Shown here: one piece after another, positions 33,534 through 42,675 of the stretch
How positions within the stretch are numbered: position 1 is the stretch's first letter
Layout of the letters: each line of letters begins with the position of its first letter
NCBI RefSeq assembly: GCF_040656415.1
Contig: NZ_JBFAMC010000005.1
Location: 1 to 64,000 of the forward strand
Source of the DNA: Rhodococcus_F sp040656415
Lineage (GTDB): Bacteria > Actinomycetota > Actinomycetes > Mycobacteriales > Mycobacteriaceae
DNA length: 64,000 nt
Reading direction: 5' to 3'
Notes under the pieces: model-generated
Database searches by the model: none
What the model saw: the letters and a program-made list of their open reading frames with translations, nothing else
What the model was told of the DNA's origin: nothing
Position numbers and translations under genes: made by a program

Positions 33534-33872
33534 CTACAAGTCGCGCTCACGCTCGCGTCGGCGCTCAATGCGCCGCCGCGCGTCGAAGTCACGCATCCGC
33601 TTCGGGTATCCGGTCTTGCGAACGTCGTACACGGGAATACGTAGATCTTCGCCTAGTTTGCGGGCGCCACGTTCTCCGCCCACCCTGCGTCGGGTCCATT
33701 CACCGTCGGACGCGACGAGAACGACGGTGACTTCGGTCACCGTCGTCTGGGGCTCCACGTACGCCTCGACGCCGACGTGCGTTCGCGTCCAATTCGCGAG
33801 ATAGGCCTCATCCTCGGTGGGCGCCGAATAGCGGCCGGCCCGAGGCAGTGAGAAACGTCTGAACAAACCCAC
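33534..33872 (-). CDS. Small basic protein of unknown function between pepA and dlaT
   Basis: The protein has 112 residues. The start is GLFRRFSLPRAGRYSAPTED, followed by a beta-rich core (TTVTEVTVVLVASDGEW, IPVYDVRKTGYPKRMRDFD) and an Arg/Glu-rich helical end. I recognise it only as a type seen near this place in related genera, often left unnamed. GTG 33872 was chosen because GAGGAGG lies 6 bases before it. It converges on pepA with 39 bases between stops. Confidence 0.65.
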   Translation of the reverse strand: MGLFRRFSLPRAGRYSAPTEDEAYLANWTRTHVGVEAYVEPQTTVTEVTVVLVASDGEWTRRRVGGERGARKLGEDLRIPVYDVRKTGYPKRMRDFDARRRIERRRERERDL

Positions 33873-34185
33873 GTCAGCCTCCTCGAGTACGTGTGCCGGG
33901 CCGTGTCGGCAACTGTTCTCCAAGTTTGCCAGGGAACGCCCAGTGACCGCAGAAAGCAAAAACTACTGCCTGGTAGAGCGGCTGTACCCACACATACGAG
34001 CCCCTGGCGGGTAGCCCTCGACGGACGTAATTGCCCGATCAATGGAAAGATGATGATCGCCGACACAGCAAACGTGACGACGAACCGGAATTACCTGCAA
34101 GTAGCCCGCAAGAGACATTTATCTCGAGCACAATGGGTCACGACCACAAGTCAACCCGAACTCAACAGTCGAGGAGTCAAAAGAC
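33873..34185. other. Intergenic region upstream of dlaT
   Basis: It lies between divergent genes and should hold the dlaT promoter. No gene, repeat or convincing promoter was found. GAGGAG lies about 10 bases before the dlaT ATG. Confidence 0.5.
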
Positions 34186-35904
34186 ATGGCCTTCTCCGTC
34201 CAGATGCCAGCGCTTGGTGAGAGTGTCACCGAGGGAACTGTCACGCGGTGGCTCAAGCAGGAAGGAGACACGGTCGAAGTCGACGAACCCCTTCTCGAAG
34301 TCTCCACGGACAAGGTCGACACCGAGATCCCCTCCCCCGTGGCCGGCGTTCTCAGCAAGATCGTTGCTCGAGAAGACGACACCGTCGAAATCGGCGGCGA
34401 GCTTGCTCTGATCGGCGACGCGGGCGAAGCCCCCACCGCAGATGCTGCCCCCGCTGCGGCACCGGCTGCGCCCGCACCCGAGGAGTCGGCCGAGCCGACG
34501 CCCGCAGCGACGCCCGGAACGGGTACCTCCGAGGGCACCGCAGTCACGATGCCCGAACTCGGCGAGTCCGTTACCGAGGGCATCATCACCCGATGGCTCA
34601 AGAGCGTCGGTGACGAAATCGCCGTCGACGAACCACTCGTAGAGATTTCGACCGACAAGGTCGACACCGAGATCCCCTCCCCCGTCGCCGGCACACTTCT
34701 CGAGATCAGCGCGGCGGAAGACGACACCGTGTCAGTGGGTGGTCAACTCGCGGTCATCGGCTCCGGTTCGCCTGCCGCCAAGCCTGTCGCGCCCGAGCCG
34801 ACCCCGGCCCCGGCTCCCGCTGCGCCTGAGCCGACCCCAGCCCCGGCCGCGCCGACCCCGAGCCCGACCCCGGCCCCTGCCGCGGCCGAGCCGCCCAAGA
34901 GCACCCCAAGTCCCGCGGCGCCTGCCCCGATGGCCACATCTGGAAACAGCACCCCGTACGTCACACCGCTGGTGCGCAAACTCGCCGCCGAGAACAGCGT
35001 CGACCTGTCCTCGATCATCGGCACCGGGGTGGGTGGCCGGATTCGTAAGCAGGACGTCCTCGCCGCAGCCGAAGCCAAGAAGGCATCGGCCGCCGCCGCG
35101 CCCGCGCCTACCCAGGCAGCAGCAGCCCCGGCGGCATCGGCCCCGGCTGCCACCGCAGGGGTTCGTCCCGAGCTGGCACACTTGCGCGGAACCACGCAGA
35201 AGGCCAACCGGATTCGTCAGATCACGGCCACGAAGACCCGCGAGTCCCTTCAGACCACAGCACAGCTCACTCAAACGTTCGAGGTCGACGTCACCAAGAT
35301 CGCGGCTCTGCGCGAGCAGGCCAAGAGCACCTTCCTGGAACGCGAAGGCGTCAAACTCACGTTCTTGCCCTTCTTCGCGAAGGCCGTCGTCGAGGCGCTG
35401 AAGTCGCACCCGAACGTCAACGCCAGCTACGACGAAGCGAACAAGCAGATCACCTACTACGACGCCGAGCATCTCGGTATCGCGGTCGATACCGAACAGG
35501 GCCTGCTCTCCCCGGTCATCCACAACGCGGGCGACCTCTCGCTGGCGGGCCTGGCCCGTTCGATCGCGGACATCGCCAAGCGCGCCCGTTCCGGCGGACT
35601 CAAGCCAGACGAATTGTCCGGTGGCACCTTCACGATCACAAACATCGGAAGCCAGGGTGCCCTGTTCGATACCCCGATCCTCGTACCCCCGCAAGCCGCG
35701 ATGCTCGGAACCGGTGCGATAGTCAAACGTCCTGTGGTCGTGACCGACGAGACCGGCAGCGAGTCCATCGGTGTCCGCTCCATGTGTTACCTGCCGCTGA
35801 CCTATGATCATCGGCTCGTCGACGGTGCCGACGCCGGTCGCTTCCTGACCACGGTCAAACAGCGTCTCGAGGAGGCATCGTTCGAGGCTGATCTCGGCCT
35901 GTAG
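34186..35904 (+). CDS. dlaT: Dihydrolipoamide acyltransferase (E2) with two lipoyl domains
   Basis: The protein has 572 residues. Two lipoyl domains lie at about 2-77 and 120-195, each with the lipoyl-lysine motif STDKVDTEIPSP. Pro/Ala-rich linkers (APEPTPAPAPAAPEPTPAP type) are followed by the peripheral subunit-binding domain (VTPLVRKLAAENSVDLSSI) and the catalytic domain ending TYDHRLVDGADAGRF, with the catalytic His. It is the E2 core of pyruvate dehydrogenase and, in mycobacteria (DlaT), also of peroxynitrite reductase. lipB and lipA, which make the lipoyl group, follow on the same strand. Confidence 0.93.
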   Translation: MAFSVQMPALGESVTEGTVTRWLKQEGDTVEVDEPLLEVSTDKVDTEIPSPVAGVLSKIVAREDDTVEIGGELALIGDAGEAPTADAAPAAAPAAPAPEESAEPTPAATPGTGTSEGTAVTMPELGESVTEGIITRWLKSVGDEIAVDEPLVEISTDKVDTEIPSPVAGTLLEISAAEDDTVSVGGQLAVIGSGSPAAKPVAPEPTPAPAPAAPEPTPAPAAPTPSPTPAPAAAEPPKSTPSPAAPAPMATSGNSTPYVTPLVRKLAAENSVDLSSIIGTGVGGRIRKQDVLAAAEAKKASAAAAPAPTQAAAAPAASAPAATAGVRPELAHLRGTTQKANRIRQITATKTRESLQTTAQLTQTFEVDVTKIAALREQAKSTFLEREGVKLTFLPFFAKAVVEALKSHPNVNASYDEANKQITYYDAEHLGIAVDTEQGLLSPVIHNAGDLSLAGLARSIADIAKRARSGGLKPDELSGGTFTITNIGSQGALFDTPILVPPQAAMLGTGAIVKRPVVVTDETGSESIGVRSMCYLPLTYDHRLVDGADAGRFLTTVKQRLEEASFEADLGL

Positions 35905-35941
35905 CTCTCTCTGACAGGCGCGTCGGTACGTTCGAATTCGC

Positions 35942-35978
35942 GCAGGGGCACCATTTCCCGCGGGGATGGTGCCCCTGC
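35942..35978 (+). terminator. Terminator after dlaT
   Basis: A perfect 13-bp stem GCAGGGGCACCAT/ATGGTGCCCCTGC has an 11-base loop, 38 bases after the stop. Confidence 0.85.
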
Positions 35979-35999
35979 TCTGTGAGGAGGTTATTGCAC

Positions 36000-36890
36000 A
36001 TGCGAGTGGTCGTCGCCGGTTCCTCCGGGCTGATCGGGACTGCTCTCGTCTCGTCACTTCGCGGTGACGGTCACGACGTCATACGGCTCGTGCGCCGGTC
36101 ACCCGTCGGCCCCGACGAGTCACGCTGGGATCCACAAACAGACCGCCTCGATACGAGGGTCCTCGCCGAAACCGATGCGGTGGTAAATCTGTGCGGAGTC
36201 GGAATCGGCAACAAACGGTGGACCGGCGCCTACAAACAAATGATCCGCGACAGCAGGATCGCGGCCACCGATGTCCTCGCCCAGGCGGTTACCGAAGCCG
36301 GCGTTCCAGCATTCCTGAACGCGAGCGCGGTCGGTTATTACGGGGACACCGGCGACCGCATTGTCGACGAGAAGTCTGCGTCAGGGACCGGATTCCTTGC
36401 AGAGACCTGCCGTGATTGGGAAGCAGCGGCCTCCACCGCAGACACGGCGACGGTCCGAACGGTCCTGCTGCGCAGCGGCATCGTCCTCGCACCGCATGAC
36501 GGAATACTCGGCCGACTGGCGAGGCTGTATTCACTCGGACTCGGTGGCCGCCTCGGCAACGGCCGCCAGTACCTGTCGTGGATCTCGCTGGAAGACGAGG
36601 TCGACGCCATCAAGTTCTTGCTGACGCGGGAAGACGTGTCCGGTCCGGTGAATCTCACTGGTCCGGCCCCAGTCACCAACGCGCAGTTCAGCAGCGCGAT
36701 GGCGCGGGTGTTGCATCGCCCAGCACCGTGGGTCGTACCCAGATTCGCGCTCAAGGCGCTCGTGGGAGAGTTTGCGCTCGAAGGCGTCCTCACAGGACAA
36801 CGCGCCATTCCCGCCGTGCTCGAGGACGCCGGATTCCGGTTCCGGCACAACACCGTCGGTGATGCGCTGAGCGCGGCCCTCCTGCAATGA
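36000..36890 (+). CDS. TIGR01777 (SDR39U1-type) NAD(P)-dependent epimerase-like protein
   Basis: The protein has 296 residues. The extended SDR fold starts RVVVAGSSGLIGTAL; other blocks are NLCGVGIGNKRWT, NASAVGYYGDTGDR and LSWISLEDEV. The C-terminal DUF1731 part includes RFALKALVGEFA. The biochemical role of the family is unsettled. It corresponds to Rv2216 and lies between dlaT and lipB. GAGGAGG is 9 bases before ATG 36000. Confidence 0.88.
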   Translation: MRVVVAGSSGLIGTALVSSLRGDGHDVIRLVRRSPVGPDESRWDPQTDRLDTRVLAETDAVVNLCGVGIGNKRWTGAYKQMIRDSRIAATDVLAQAVTEAGVPAFLNASAVGYYGDTGDRIVDEKSASGTGFLAETCRDWEAAASTADTATVRTVLLRSGIVLAPHDGILGRLARLYSLGLGGRLGNGRQYLSWISLEDEVDAIKFLLTREDVSGPVNLTGPAPVTNAQFSSAMARVLHRPAPWVVPRFALKALVGEFALEGVLTGQRAIPAVLEDAGFRFRHNTVGDALSAALLQ

Positions 36891-36936
36891 CCGCCTCGCT
36901 GTGGTCCGTCCTGTATCCCGGCGTAATCTCGAGCAC

Positions 36937-37713
36937 ATGAGCAGCGCAGCACGATCCGCCCGCGTCAGCCCAGCTCCGATCGCCGTCGAAGATCTCGGCA
37001 CGATCAGCTATGTCGCCGCCTGGGACCGCCAACGCGCTCTCGCAGTGGCACGAGCCCAGGACATGGGCGTGGACACCCTGCTCTTGCTCGAACACCCCGC
37101 TGTCTACACAGCAGGACGCCGAACCGAGCCCGCGGACCGACCCACCGACGGCACCCCTGTCATCGACGTCGACCGCGGTGGAAAGATCACATGGCACGGT
37201 CCGGGGCAGTTGGTCGGATACCCGATCGTGAAATTGGCCGAACCGGTGGACGTCGTGCGCTATGTACGCAGGCTAGAACAGGCACTGATCACCGTTTGCA
37301 CTGATCTCGGTGTCGAGTGTGGGCGGGTGGACGGACGCTCGGGCGTCTGGTTGCCCGCCTCGCGGAACGGCGAACAGTGGGTGCCCGAGCGGAAGGTTGC
37401 GGCGATAGGCGTTCGTGTGCAGCGAGGGGTAGCGCTGCACGGTTTCGCGCTCAATTGCAACTCCATTCTCACCGGATTCGACGCGATCATCCCCTGCGGC
37501 ATACGCGACGCCGGCGTCACGTCGCTCTCTCGCGAGTTGGGTCGCGATGTCACGGTCGAGGAGGTCAAGCCGGCCGTCACCGCAGCGGTCAGCGCCGCGC
37601 TCGATGGCACTCTTCCGGTCACCGAGCACGACATCGAGCGCGTTTCTCTCGATCCCGGTGTCTCCGCGAAGCCCACCTCCGCACCGACCTTCTCCACTGT
37701 TCGGTACAGCTGA
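36937..37713 (+). CDS. lipB: Lipoyl(octanoyl) transferase
   Basis: The protein has 258 residues. LipB motifs are LLLEHPAVYTAGRRT, ITWHGPGQLVGYPI, the catalytic lysine in ERKVAAIGV and the catalytic cysteine in IIPCGI. It moves octanoyl from ACP to lipoyl domains such as those of DlaT. ATG 36937 gives the usual N terminus. A C-terminal extension of about 25 residues is present. lipA follows after 63 bases. Confidence 0.95.
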   Translation: MSSAARSARVSPAPIAVEDLGTISYVAAWDRQRALAVARAQDMGVDTLLLLEHPAVYTAGRRTEPADRPTDGTPVIDVDRGGKITWHGPGQLVGYPIVKLAEPVDVVRYVRRLEQALITVCTDLGVECGRVDGRSGVWLPASRNGEQWVPERKVAAIGVRVQRGVALHGFALNCNSILTGFDAIIPCGIRDAGVTSLSRELGRDVTVEEVKPAVTAAVSAALDGTLPVTEHDIERVSLDPGVSAKPTSAPTFSTVRYS

Positions 37714-37776
37714 CGTGGCCTCGGCAGCTACTCCCCCCACCCTCAGCGAACACCCGGCCGGAGTACGATCAGTGCC

Positions 37777-38787
37777 GTGACCGTGGCCCCAGAAGGACGC
37801 AAACTGCTCCGCCTCGAGATCCGGAACTCGGAAACTCCGATCGAACGCAAGCCGAACTGGATCAAGACCCGGGCCAAGATGGGACCGGAGTATTCCGAGC
37901 TCAAGGGCCTCGTGAGGCGCGAGGGCCTGCACACCGTGTGCGAGGAAGCAGGCTGCCCCAACATCTACGAGTGCTGGGAAGACCGCGAGGCGACGTTCCT
38001 CATCGGCGGTCAGCAGTGCACCCGCCGCTGTGACTTCTGTCAGATCGACACGGGCAAGCCCGACGACCTCGATCGCGACGAACCCCGGCGTGTCGCCGAG
38101 TCCGTACACGCGATGGGGTTGCGGTACTCGACCGTCACGGGCGTCGCCCGCGACGATCTCCCCGACGGGGGCGCCTGGCTCTACGCCGAAACCGTACGCC
38201 TGATCCACGAACTCAATCCTGGAACCGGCGTCGAACTGCTGATCCCCGATTTCAATGCGAAACCGGAACAGCTGGCCGAGGTGTTCGGTGCCCGACCGGA
38301 GGTCTTGGCGCACAACGTCGAGACCGTACCCCGCATCTTCAAGCGGATCCGGCCTGCGTTTCGCTATCAGCGCAGTCTGGACGTGATCACCGCGGCGCGT
38401 GAGGACAACCTCGTCACCAAGTCCAACCTCATCCTCGGGATGGGAGAGACCCCGGACGAGGTCACGCAGGCGCTTCACGACCTGCACGATGCAGGCTGCG
38501 ACATCATCACGATCACCCAGTACCTGCGACCCTCCCCTCGGCACCACCCCGTCGAGCGGTGGGTCAAGCCAGAGGAGTTCGTCGAGCACTCACAGACCGC
38601 CGAGCAGATCGGGTTCGCCGGTGTGATGGCCGGGCCCCTGGTTCGTTCGTCGTACCGCGCCGGCCGACTCTACGCGCAGGCGATGGCCCACCACGGTCGC
38701 GAGTTGCCTGTCGGCCAGGAACATCTGGCCGAAGGCGGCAGCGCATCGCAGGAGGCAAGTTCCGTTCTGTCTCGTCTCGCCAACTGA
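37777..38787 (+). CDS. lipA: Lipoyl synthase (radical SAM)
   Basis: The protein has 336 residues. The auxiliary cluster motif is CEEAGCPNIYEC and the radical SAM cluster motif is CTRRCDFC. The conserved C-terminal RSSYRAG supplies the auxiliary-cluster serine. It inserts two sulfur atoms into the octanoyl chain to give lipoyl. GTG 37777 is the start. Confidence 0.97.
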   Translation: MTVAPEGRKLLRLEIRNSETPIERKPNWIKTRAKMGPEYSELKGLVRREGLHTVCEEAGCPNIYECWEDREATFLIGGQQCTRRCDFCQIDTGKPDDLDRDEPRRVAESVHAMGLRYSTVTGVARDDLPDGGAWLYAETVRLIHELNPGTGVELLIPDFNAKPEQLAEVFGARPEVLAHNVETVPRIFKRIRPAFRYQRSLDVITAAREDNLVTKSNLILGMGETPDEVTQALHDLHDAGCDIITITQYLRPSPRHHPVERWVKPEEFVEHSQTAEQIGFAGVMAGPLVRSSYRAGRLYAQAMAHHGRELPVGQEHLAEGGSASQEASSVLSRLAN

Positions 38788-38860
38788 CCGCGCCGCGTAC
38801 GCGGTGATCGGCTCGGGACGGGTAACTACCGCAAGCGGCTCGGGACGTATCCTGAACAGC

Positions 38861-39625
38861 ATGGCGAACGGTAGGAAATCCGGCAAAGCGGGCAAACCCA
38901 GTAAAGAAGCAAAGGCAGCCGCCAAGGCAGCCCGCAAGCAGGCGTCGAAGGAACGCAGGACTCAGCTCTGGCAGGCATTCCAGATGCAGCGCAAGGAAGA
39001 CAAGCTGCTTCTGCCGATCATGCTCGGCATATTGATCGGACTCACGGCGGTGTTCTTCCTCGTCGGTCTGATCTGGGGCATCCAGTGGTTCCTCCTGCCG
39101 ATCGGACTCATGCTCGGGGTACTCGGTGCATTCATCATCTTCGGTCGGCGCGTGCAGAAGACGGTCTACGGCAAGGCCGAAGGCCAGGCCGGCGCGGCGG
39201 CTTGGGCGCTCGACAACATGCAGGGCTCGTGGCGCGTCACCAACGCCATCGCGGGCACCGCTCAACTCGACGCCGTTCATCGCGTAATCGGACGTCCCGG
39301 CATCATCCTCGTCGCCGAGGGATCGCCGCAACGGGTCAAGTCGCTCCTGGCGCAGGAGAAGAAGAAGGCGGCCCGCTTGGTCGGTGACACCCCGATCTAC
39401 GACTTCGTCGTCGGCAACGACGAGGGCCAGATTCCGCTGTCCCAGTTGCAGAGACGTCTGAACAAGCTTCCGAAGAACATCGACAACAAGCGGATGGACG
39501 CGATCGAGTCCCGGCTGGCGGCTCTCAACAGTCGCGGCAGCGGCGGAGGCGCCGCACTGCCGAAGGGTCCGATGCCCGGCGGCGCGAAGATGCGTGGCGT
39601 GCAGCGCACCATCCGTCGCCGCTAG
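38861..39625 (+). CDS. DUF4191 membrane protein
   Basis: The protein has 254 residues. The start is Lys/Ala-rich (KAGKPSKEAKAAAKAARKQ); two membrane helices (LPIMLGILIGLTAVFFLVG and WFLLPIGLMLGVLGAFIIF) follow, then a soluble domain with GRPGIILVAEG and a basic tail with GGAKMRGVQRTIRRR. It corresponds to Rv2219. Its place after lipA is conserved, but its function is unknown. ATG 38861 was chosen since the upstream frame is non-coding in appearance. Confidence 0.85.
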   Translation: MANGRKSGKAGKPSKEAKAAAKAARKQASKERRTQLWQAFQMQRKEDKLLLPIMLGILIGLTAVFFLVGLIWGIQWFLLPIGLMLGVLGAFIIFGRRVQKTVYGKAEGQAGAAAWALDNMQGSWRVTNAIAGTAQLDAVHRVIGRPGIILVAEGSPQRVKSLLAQEKKKAARLVGDTPIYDFVVGNDEGQIPLSQLQRRLNKLPKNIDNKRMDAIESRLAALNSRGSGGGAALPKGPMPGGAKMRGVQRTIRRR

Positions 39626-39669
39626 TTGCCTTGCGTCGTTCGGGCCGATCGACGCAGGTCAGGTCCAGG

Positions 39670-40149
39670 TCAGCGTGTTCGCACCAACGCGGTACCGGTG
39701 GCCCGGTCCTGCATGCCCCGGCCGTCGACGTCCGTGATGGTTCCCGGAATCACGACCGAGAGCAAGGCTTGTCGGCCCAATGCGCGGACGAAACCCACGC
39801 GGGGCGCTAGTCCGTCGACCCGAGCAACGTGTATACCGAGGCAGAACTGGCCCGGTGTGAACGAGAACAGCGTCACGGTCACGATTCCGATGACGAACCA
39901 CACGGCCAGCGTGACTGTCGAGAACGGGCCTTCGTAGAAGCGGTCACCGATGATCAGCGCGGCGATGCCTGCTGACGACACCCAGTCGATCATCAGCGCC
40001 GCAAGCCGTCGACCTGTACTCGCGAGTGCGCCAGGCCCGTCTTCCTGCAAGCCGAGGCGCTCACCCCGATAGGCCTGCTTCATCGAATCGGCGCCGTCCG
40101 GCAGCGCAGATGAGGGTCCGGAAAGCCAGGAGCCGGTGATTCGTGCCAT
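39670..40149 (-). CDS. RDD-family membrane protein
   Basis: The protein has 159 residues. The RDD signature region is GRRLAALMIDWVSSAGIAAL; later helices contain VTLAVWFVIGIVTVTLFSF, with FTPGQFCLGIHVARVDG and a C-terminal Arg-rich end. Function is unknown; some relatives affect ion transport. It corresponds to Rv2219A and is divergent from glnA1. ATG 40149 is preferred to the longer frame. Confidence 0.85.
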   Translation of the reverse strand: MARITGSWLSGPSSALPDGADSMKQAYRGERLGLQEDGPGALASTGRRLAALMIDWVSSAGIAALIIGDRFYEGPFSTVTLAVWFVIGIVTVTLFSFTPGQFCLGIHVARVDGLAPRVGFVRALGRQALLSVVIPGTITDVDGRGMQDRATGTALVRTR

Positions 40150-40250
40150 GCTGTCAAGGATAGGCGTCTCGTCTCGATGGACTTCAAACCGGAGTTGTGG
40201 GCTGTGTACACACTCACATCCGGCCGAGAAGACTCCGGAGGATTCGACGT

Positions 40251-40288
40251 GTAACACGGGCGAAACACGAGGTTGACCAGCGAGCAAC
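40251..40288 (+). promoter_or_regulatory. Four-box GlnR-like operator of glnA1
   Basis: GTAAC (40251-40255), GAAAC (40262-40266), TTGAC (40273-40277) and GCAAC (40284-40288) are each 11 bases apart. This matches the actinobacterial GlnR pattern gTnAC-n6-GaAAC repeated twice. It lies 75-112 bases before the glnA1 start. A TACGGT at 40299-40304 could be the -10. Nitrogen control of glnA by GlnR is established in related genera; binding here is inferred from sequence. Confidence 0.75.
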
Positions 40289-40362
40289 ACCAAGTCTCTA
40301 CGGTTTGGCACAAACGGATTCGCCTGTATTCAGTTGACTGAAGCAACATAAGGAGCGCAAGC

Positions 40363-41799
40363 GTGGCCTTCACCACGGCCGAAGAGGTCATCAAGTTCAT
40401 CAAGGAAGAGGAGGTCGAGTACGTCGACATCCGGTTCAGCGATCTGCCTGGCGTTCAGCAGCACTTCTCGATCCCGGCCTCCGCGTTCACCCTCGACACT
40501 TTCGAGGACGGTCTCGCTTTCGACGGTTCGTCCGTCCGAGGCTTCCAGTCGATCCACGAGTCGGACATGATGCTGCTCCCCGATGTCGCGACCGCCCAGA
40601 TCGACCCTTTCCGCTCAGCTAAGACGCTGAACATCAACTTCTTCGTCCACGACCCGTTCACTCGTGAGTCCTACAGCCGCGACCCGCGCAATGTCGCTCG
40701 CAAGGCCGAGGAATACCTGAAGTCGACCGGCATCGCGGACACCGCGTACTTCGGCGCCGAAGCGGAGTTCTACATCTTCGACTCGATCCGCTACGACTCG
40801 AGCATGAACGGCTCGTTCTACGAAATCGACTCCGTGTCGGCGTCCTGGAACACCGGCTCCGAGTTGAACCCCGATGGCACCCCGAACCTCGGGTACAAGG
40901 TCCGCCCCAAGGGCGGCTACTTCCCCGTCGCGCCGTACGACCACTACGTCGACCTCCGCGACGAGATCGCCACCAACCTGCAAAAGGCCGGTTTCGACCT
41001 CGAGCGCGGCCACCACGAAGTTGGCACCGCGGGCCAGGCGGAGATCAACTACAAGTTCAACACGCTGCTCGCGGCGGCAGATGACCTGCAGCTGTTCAAG
41101 TACATCGTGAAGAACACGGCATGGAAGCACGGCAAGTCCGCGACCTTCATGCCGAAGCCTCTCTTCGGTGACAACGGCTCAGGCATGCACGTGCACCAGT
41201 CGCTGTGGAAGGACGGAAAGCCGTTGTTCCACGACGAGGCCGGCTATGCGGGCCTGTCCGACACGGCACGCCACTACATCGGCGGCATCCTGCACCACGC
41301 ACCGTCGCTGTTGGCCTTCACCAACCCGACGATCAACTCGTACCACCGTCTCGTGCCCGGCTTCGAAGCCCCCATCAACCTGGTGTACAGCCAGCGCAAC
41401 CGCTCCGCGGCCGTGCGCATCCCGATCACCGGAAACAACCCGAAGGCCAAGCGCCTCGAGTTCCGCGCCCCCGACTCCTCAGGAAACCCGTACCTGAACT
41501 TCGCGGCGCAGATGATGGCGGGCTTGGACGGCATCAAGAACAAGATCGAGCCGCAGGCGCCGGTCGACAAGGACCTCTACGAACTCCCGCCGGAGGAGGC
41601 CCGCAACATCCCGCAGGCACCCACGAGCCTGGCGGCTGTCATCGACCGGCTCGAGGCAGACCACGACTACCTCACCGAGGGTGGCGTGTTCACGACCGAC
41701 CTGATCGAGACCTGGATCTCGCTCAAGCGCGAGCAGGAAATCGCTCCGGTCAACCTGCGTCCGCACCCGTACGAGTTCCAGCTGTACTACGACGTGTGA
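40363..41799 (+). CDS. glnA: Glutamine synthetase type I-beta
   Basis: The protein has 478 residues. The beta-grasp domain includes FSDLPGVQQHFS. The catalytic domain has GAEAEFYIFD, GHHEVGTAGQ and MHVHQSLWK. The adenylylation site is Tyr406 in KDLYELPPEEA. It makes glutamine from glutamate, ammonia and ATP and is the main ammonia-assimilating enzyme. GlnE, encoded 12.5 kb downstream on the other strand, should modify Tyr406. AAGGAG precedes the GTG start. It is controlled by a GlnR-like operator and followed by a terminator. Confidence 0.97.
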   Translation: MAFTTAEEVIKFIKEEEVEYVDIRFSDLPGVQQHFSIPASAFTLDTFEDGLAFDGSSVRGFQSIHESDMMLLPDVATAQIDPFRSAKTLNINFFVHDPFTRESYSRDPRNVARKAEEYLKSTGIADTAYFGAEAEFYIFDSIRYDSSMNGSFYEIDSVSASWNTGSELNPDGTPNLGYKVRPKGGYFPVAPYDHYVDLRDEIATNLQKAGFDLERGHHEVGTAGQAEINYKFNTLLAAADDLQLFKYIVKNTAWKHGKSATFMPKPLFGDNGSGMHVHQSLWKDGKPLFHDEAGYAGLSDTARHYIGGILHHAPSLLAFTNPTINSYHRLVPGFEAPINLVYSQRNRSAAVRIPITGNNPKAKRLEFRAPDSSGNPYLNFAAQMMAGLDGIKNKIEPQAPVDKDLYELPPEEARNIPQAPTSLAAVIDRLEADHDYLTEGGVFTTDLIETWISLKREQEIAPVNLRPHPYEFQLYYDV

Positions 41800-41851
41800 G
41801 CCGTAGAGCGCTCTGAGCTGCGGCACTTCGCCACAGCGCAATAGCTTGACC

Positions 41852-41901
41852 CGAGTCCACCCGCACCGCGATCACTACCCATCGCAGTGCGGGTGGACTC
41901 G
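41852..41901 (+). terminator. Terminator of glnA1
   Basis: A perfect 15-bp stem CGAGTCCACCCGCAC/GTGCGGGTGGACTCG with a 20-base loop lies 52 bases after the stop. Confidence 0.85.
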
Positions 41902-42080
41902 TCTGCGTCTGGCGACAAGTCCCCCCGTCGATCAACCACGACACGGCAGACTCTTCGGACCCGTTGGTGGCCGACTTCGTGATCTACTGACCATCAGCAA
42001 CAATACCGACCCGTCTTGCGGCTACCAGTTGAAACCGACACCCGGACACCCGCTCGACAACAGAACAGGACACTCACGCG

Positions 42081-42569
42081 ATGACGACCGCACCGCAGCC
42101 GTTCGACAAGGACGCCGACAAGACTCTGACACCGCAACCGGAGATCCAGCCGAACCCTGCGCAGGACCAGCCGCAGTATGGACCGCCGAACACCGGGTAC
42201 CCGTACCCCCAGCCTCAGCAGCAACCGCAGGCATTCGATCAAAACGGGCAGGCCCAGGCCTACGCGCAGGCTGGTGGGCAGCCGCCCCAGTTCCCTGGGT
42301 ATCAGTACCCTCAGCATCCGCAGCAGGGGTACCAGTACCCACCTGGGCAGTTCGGGCAGCACCCGCAAGGGCATTTCCCGCCGCAGGGCTACTACCCACC
42401 GCAGGGCGCGCCGACGTCCGTCGCTCAGGCTGTCACCGTGAACAACGTGATCCGTGGTGCGGGTCCGCGCACCCCGCACCTGATTCACTTCATCCTGACG
42501 ATTCTGACGGCTGGGCTGTGGCTGCCGATTTGGATCATCCACGCACTGATCAACTCGTCCCGTCGATGA
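42081..42569 (+). CDS. Pro/Gln/Tyr-rich protein with C-terminal membrane helix
   Basis: The protein has 162 residues. Residues 1-110 are low-complexity, rich in Pro, Gln, Tyr and Gly, with repeated YPYPQP, GYQYPQ, HPQQGYQYPP and FPPQGYYPP units. The C-terminal part (about 125-158) has an amphipathic start RGAGPRTPHLIHF and a hydrophobic helix HFILTILTAGLWLPIWIIHAL ended by SSRR. It resembles the tail-anchored, disordered-head proteins common in actinobacteria; I know no function. ATG 42081 lies 15 bases after AGGAC. A terminator-like repeat follows. Confidence 0.75.
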   Translation: MTTAPQPFDKDADKTLTPQPEIQPNPAQDQPQYGPPNTGYPYPQPQQQPQAFDQNGQAQAYAQAGGQPPQFPGYQYPQHPQQGYQYPPGQFGQHPQGHFPPQGYYPPQGAPTSVAQAVTVNNVIRGAGPRTPHLIHFILTILTAGLWLPIWIIHALINSSRR

Positions 42570-42597
42570 TCTCTCACGCCGTACTGGTGTAGGAAAG

Positions 42598-42643
42598 AGC
42601 CGAATGACGCCGCCGTCTCCATAGTCGGAGTGGCGGCGTCATT
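42598..42643. repeat. Direct repeat/terminator hairpin, left copy, flanking hyuBA
   Basis: AGCCGAATGACGCCGCC begins the repeat. The stem AATGACGCCGCC/GGCGGCGTCATT (42603-42614 with 42632-42643) makes it a good terminator for both converging genes. About 30 of 37 core bases match the copy at 46545-46588, in the same orientation. Confidence 0.7.
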
Positions 42644-42675
42644 GGCTGGAACACCCTCGACACGGCCGAGCGGCG

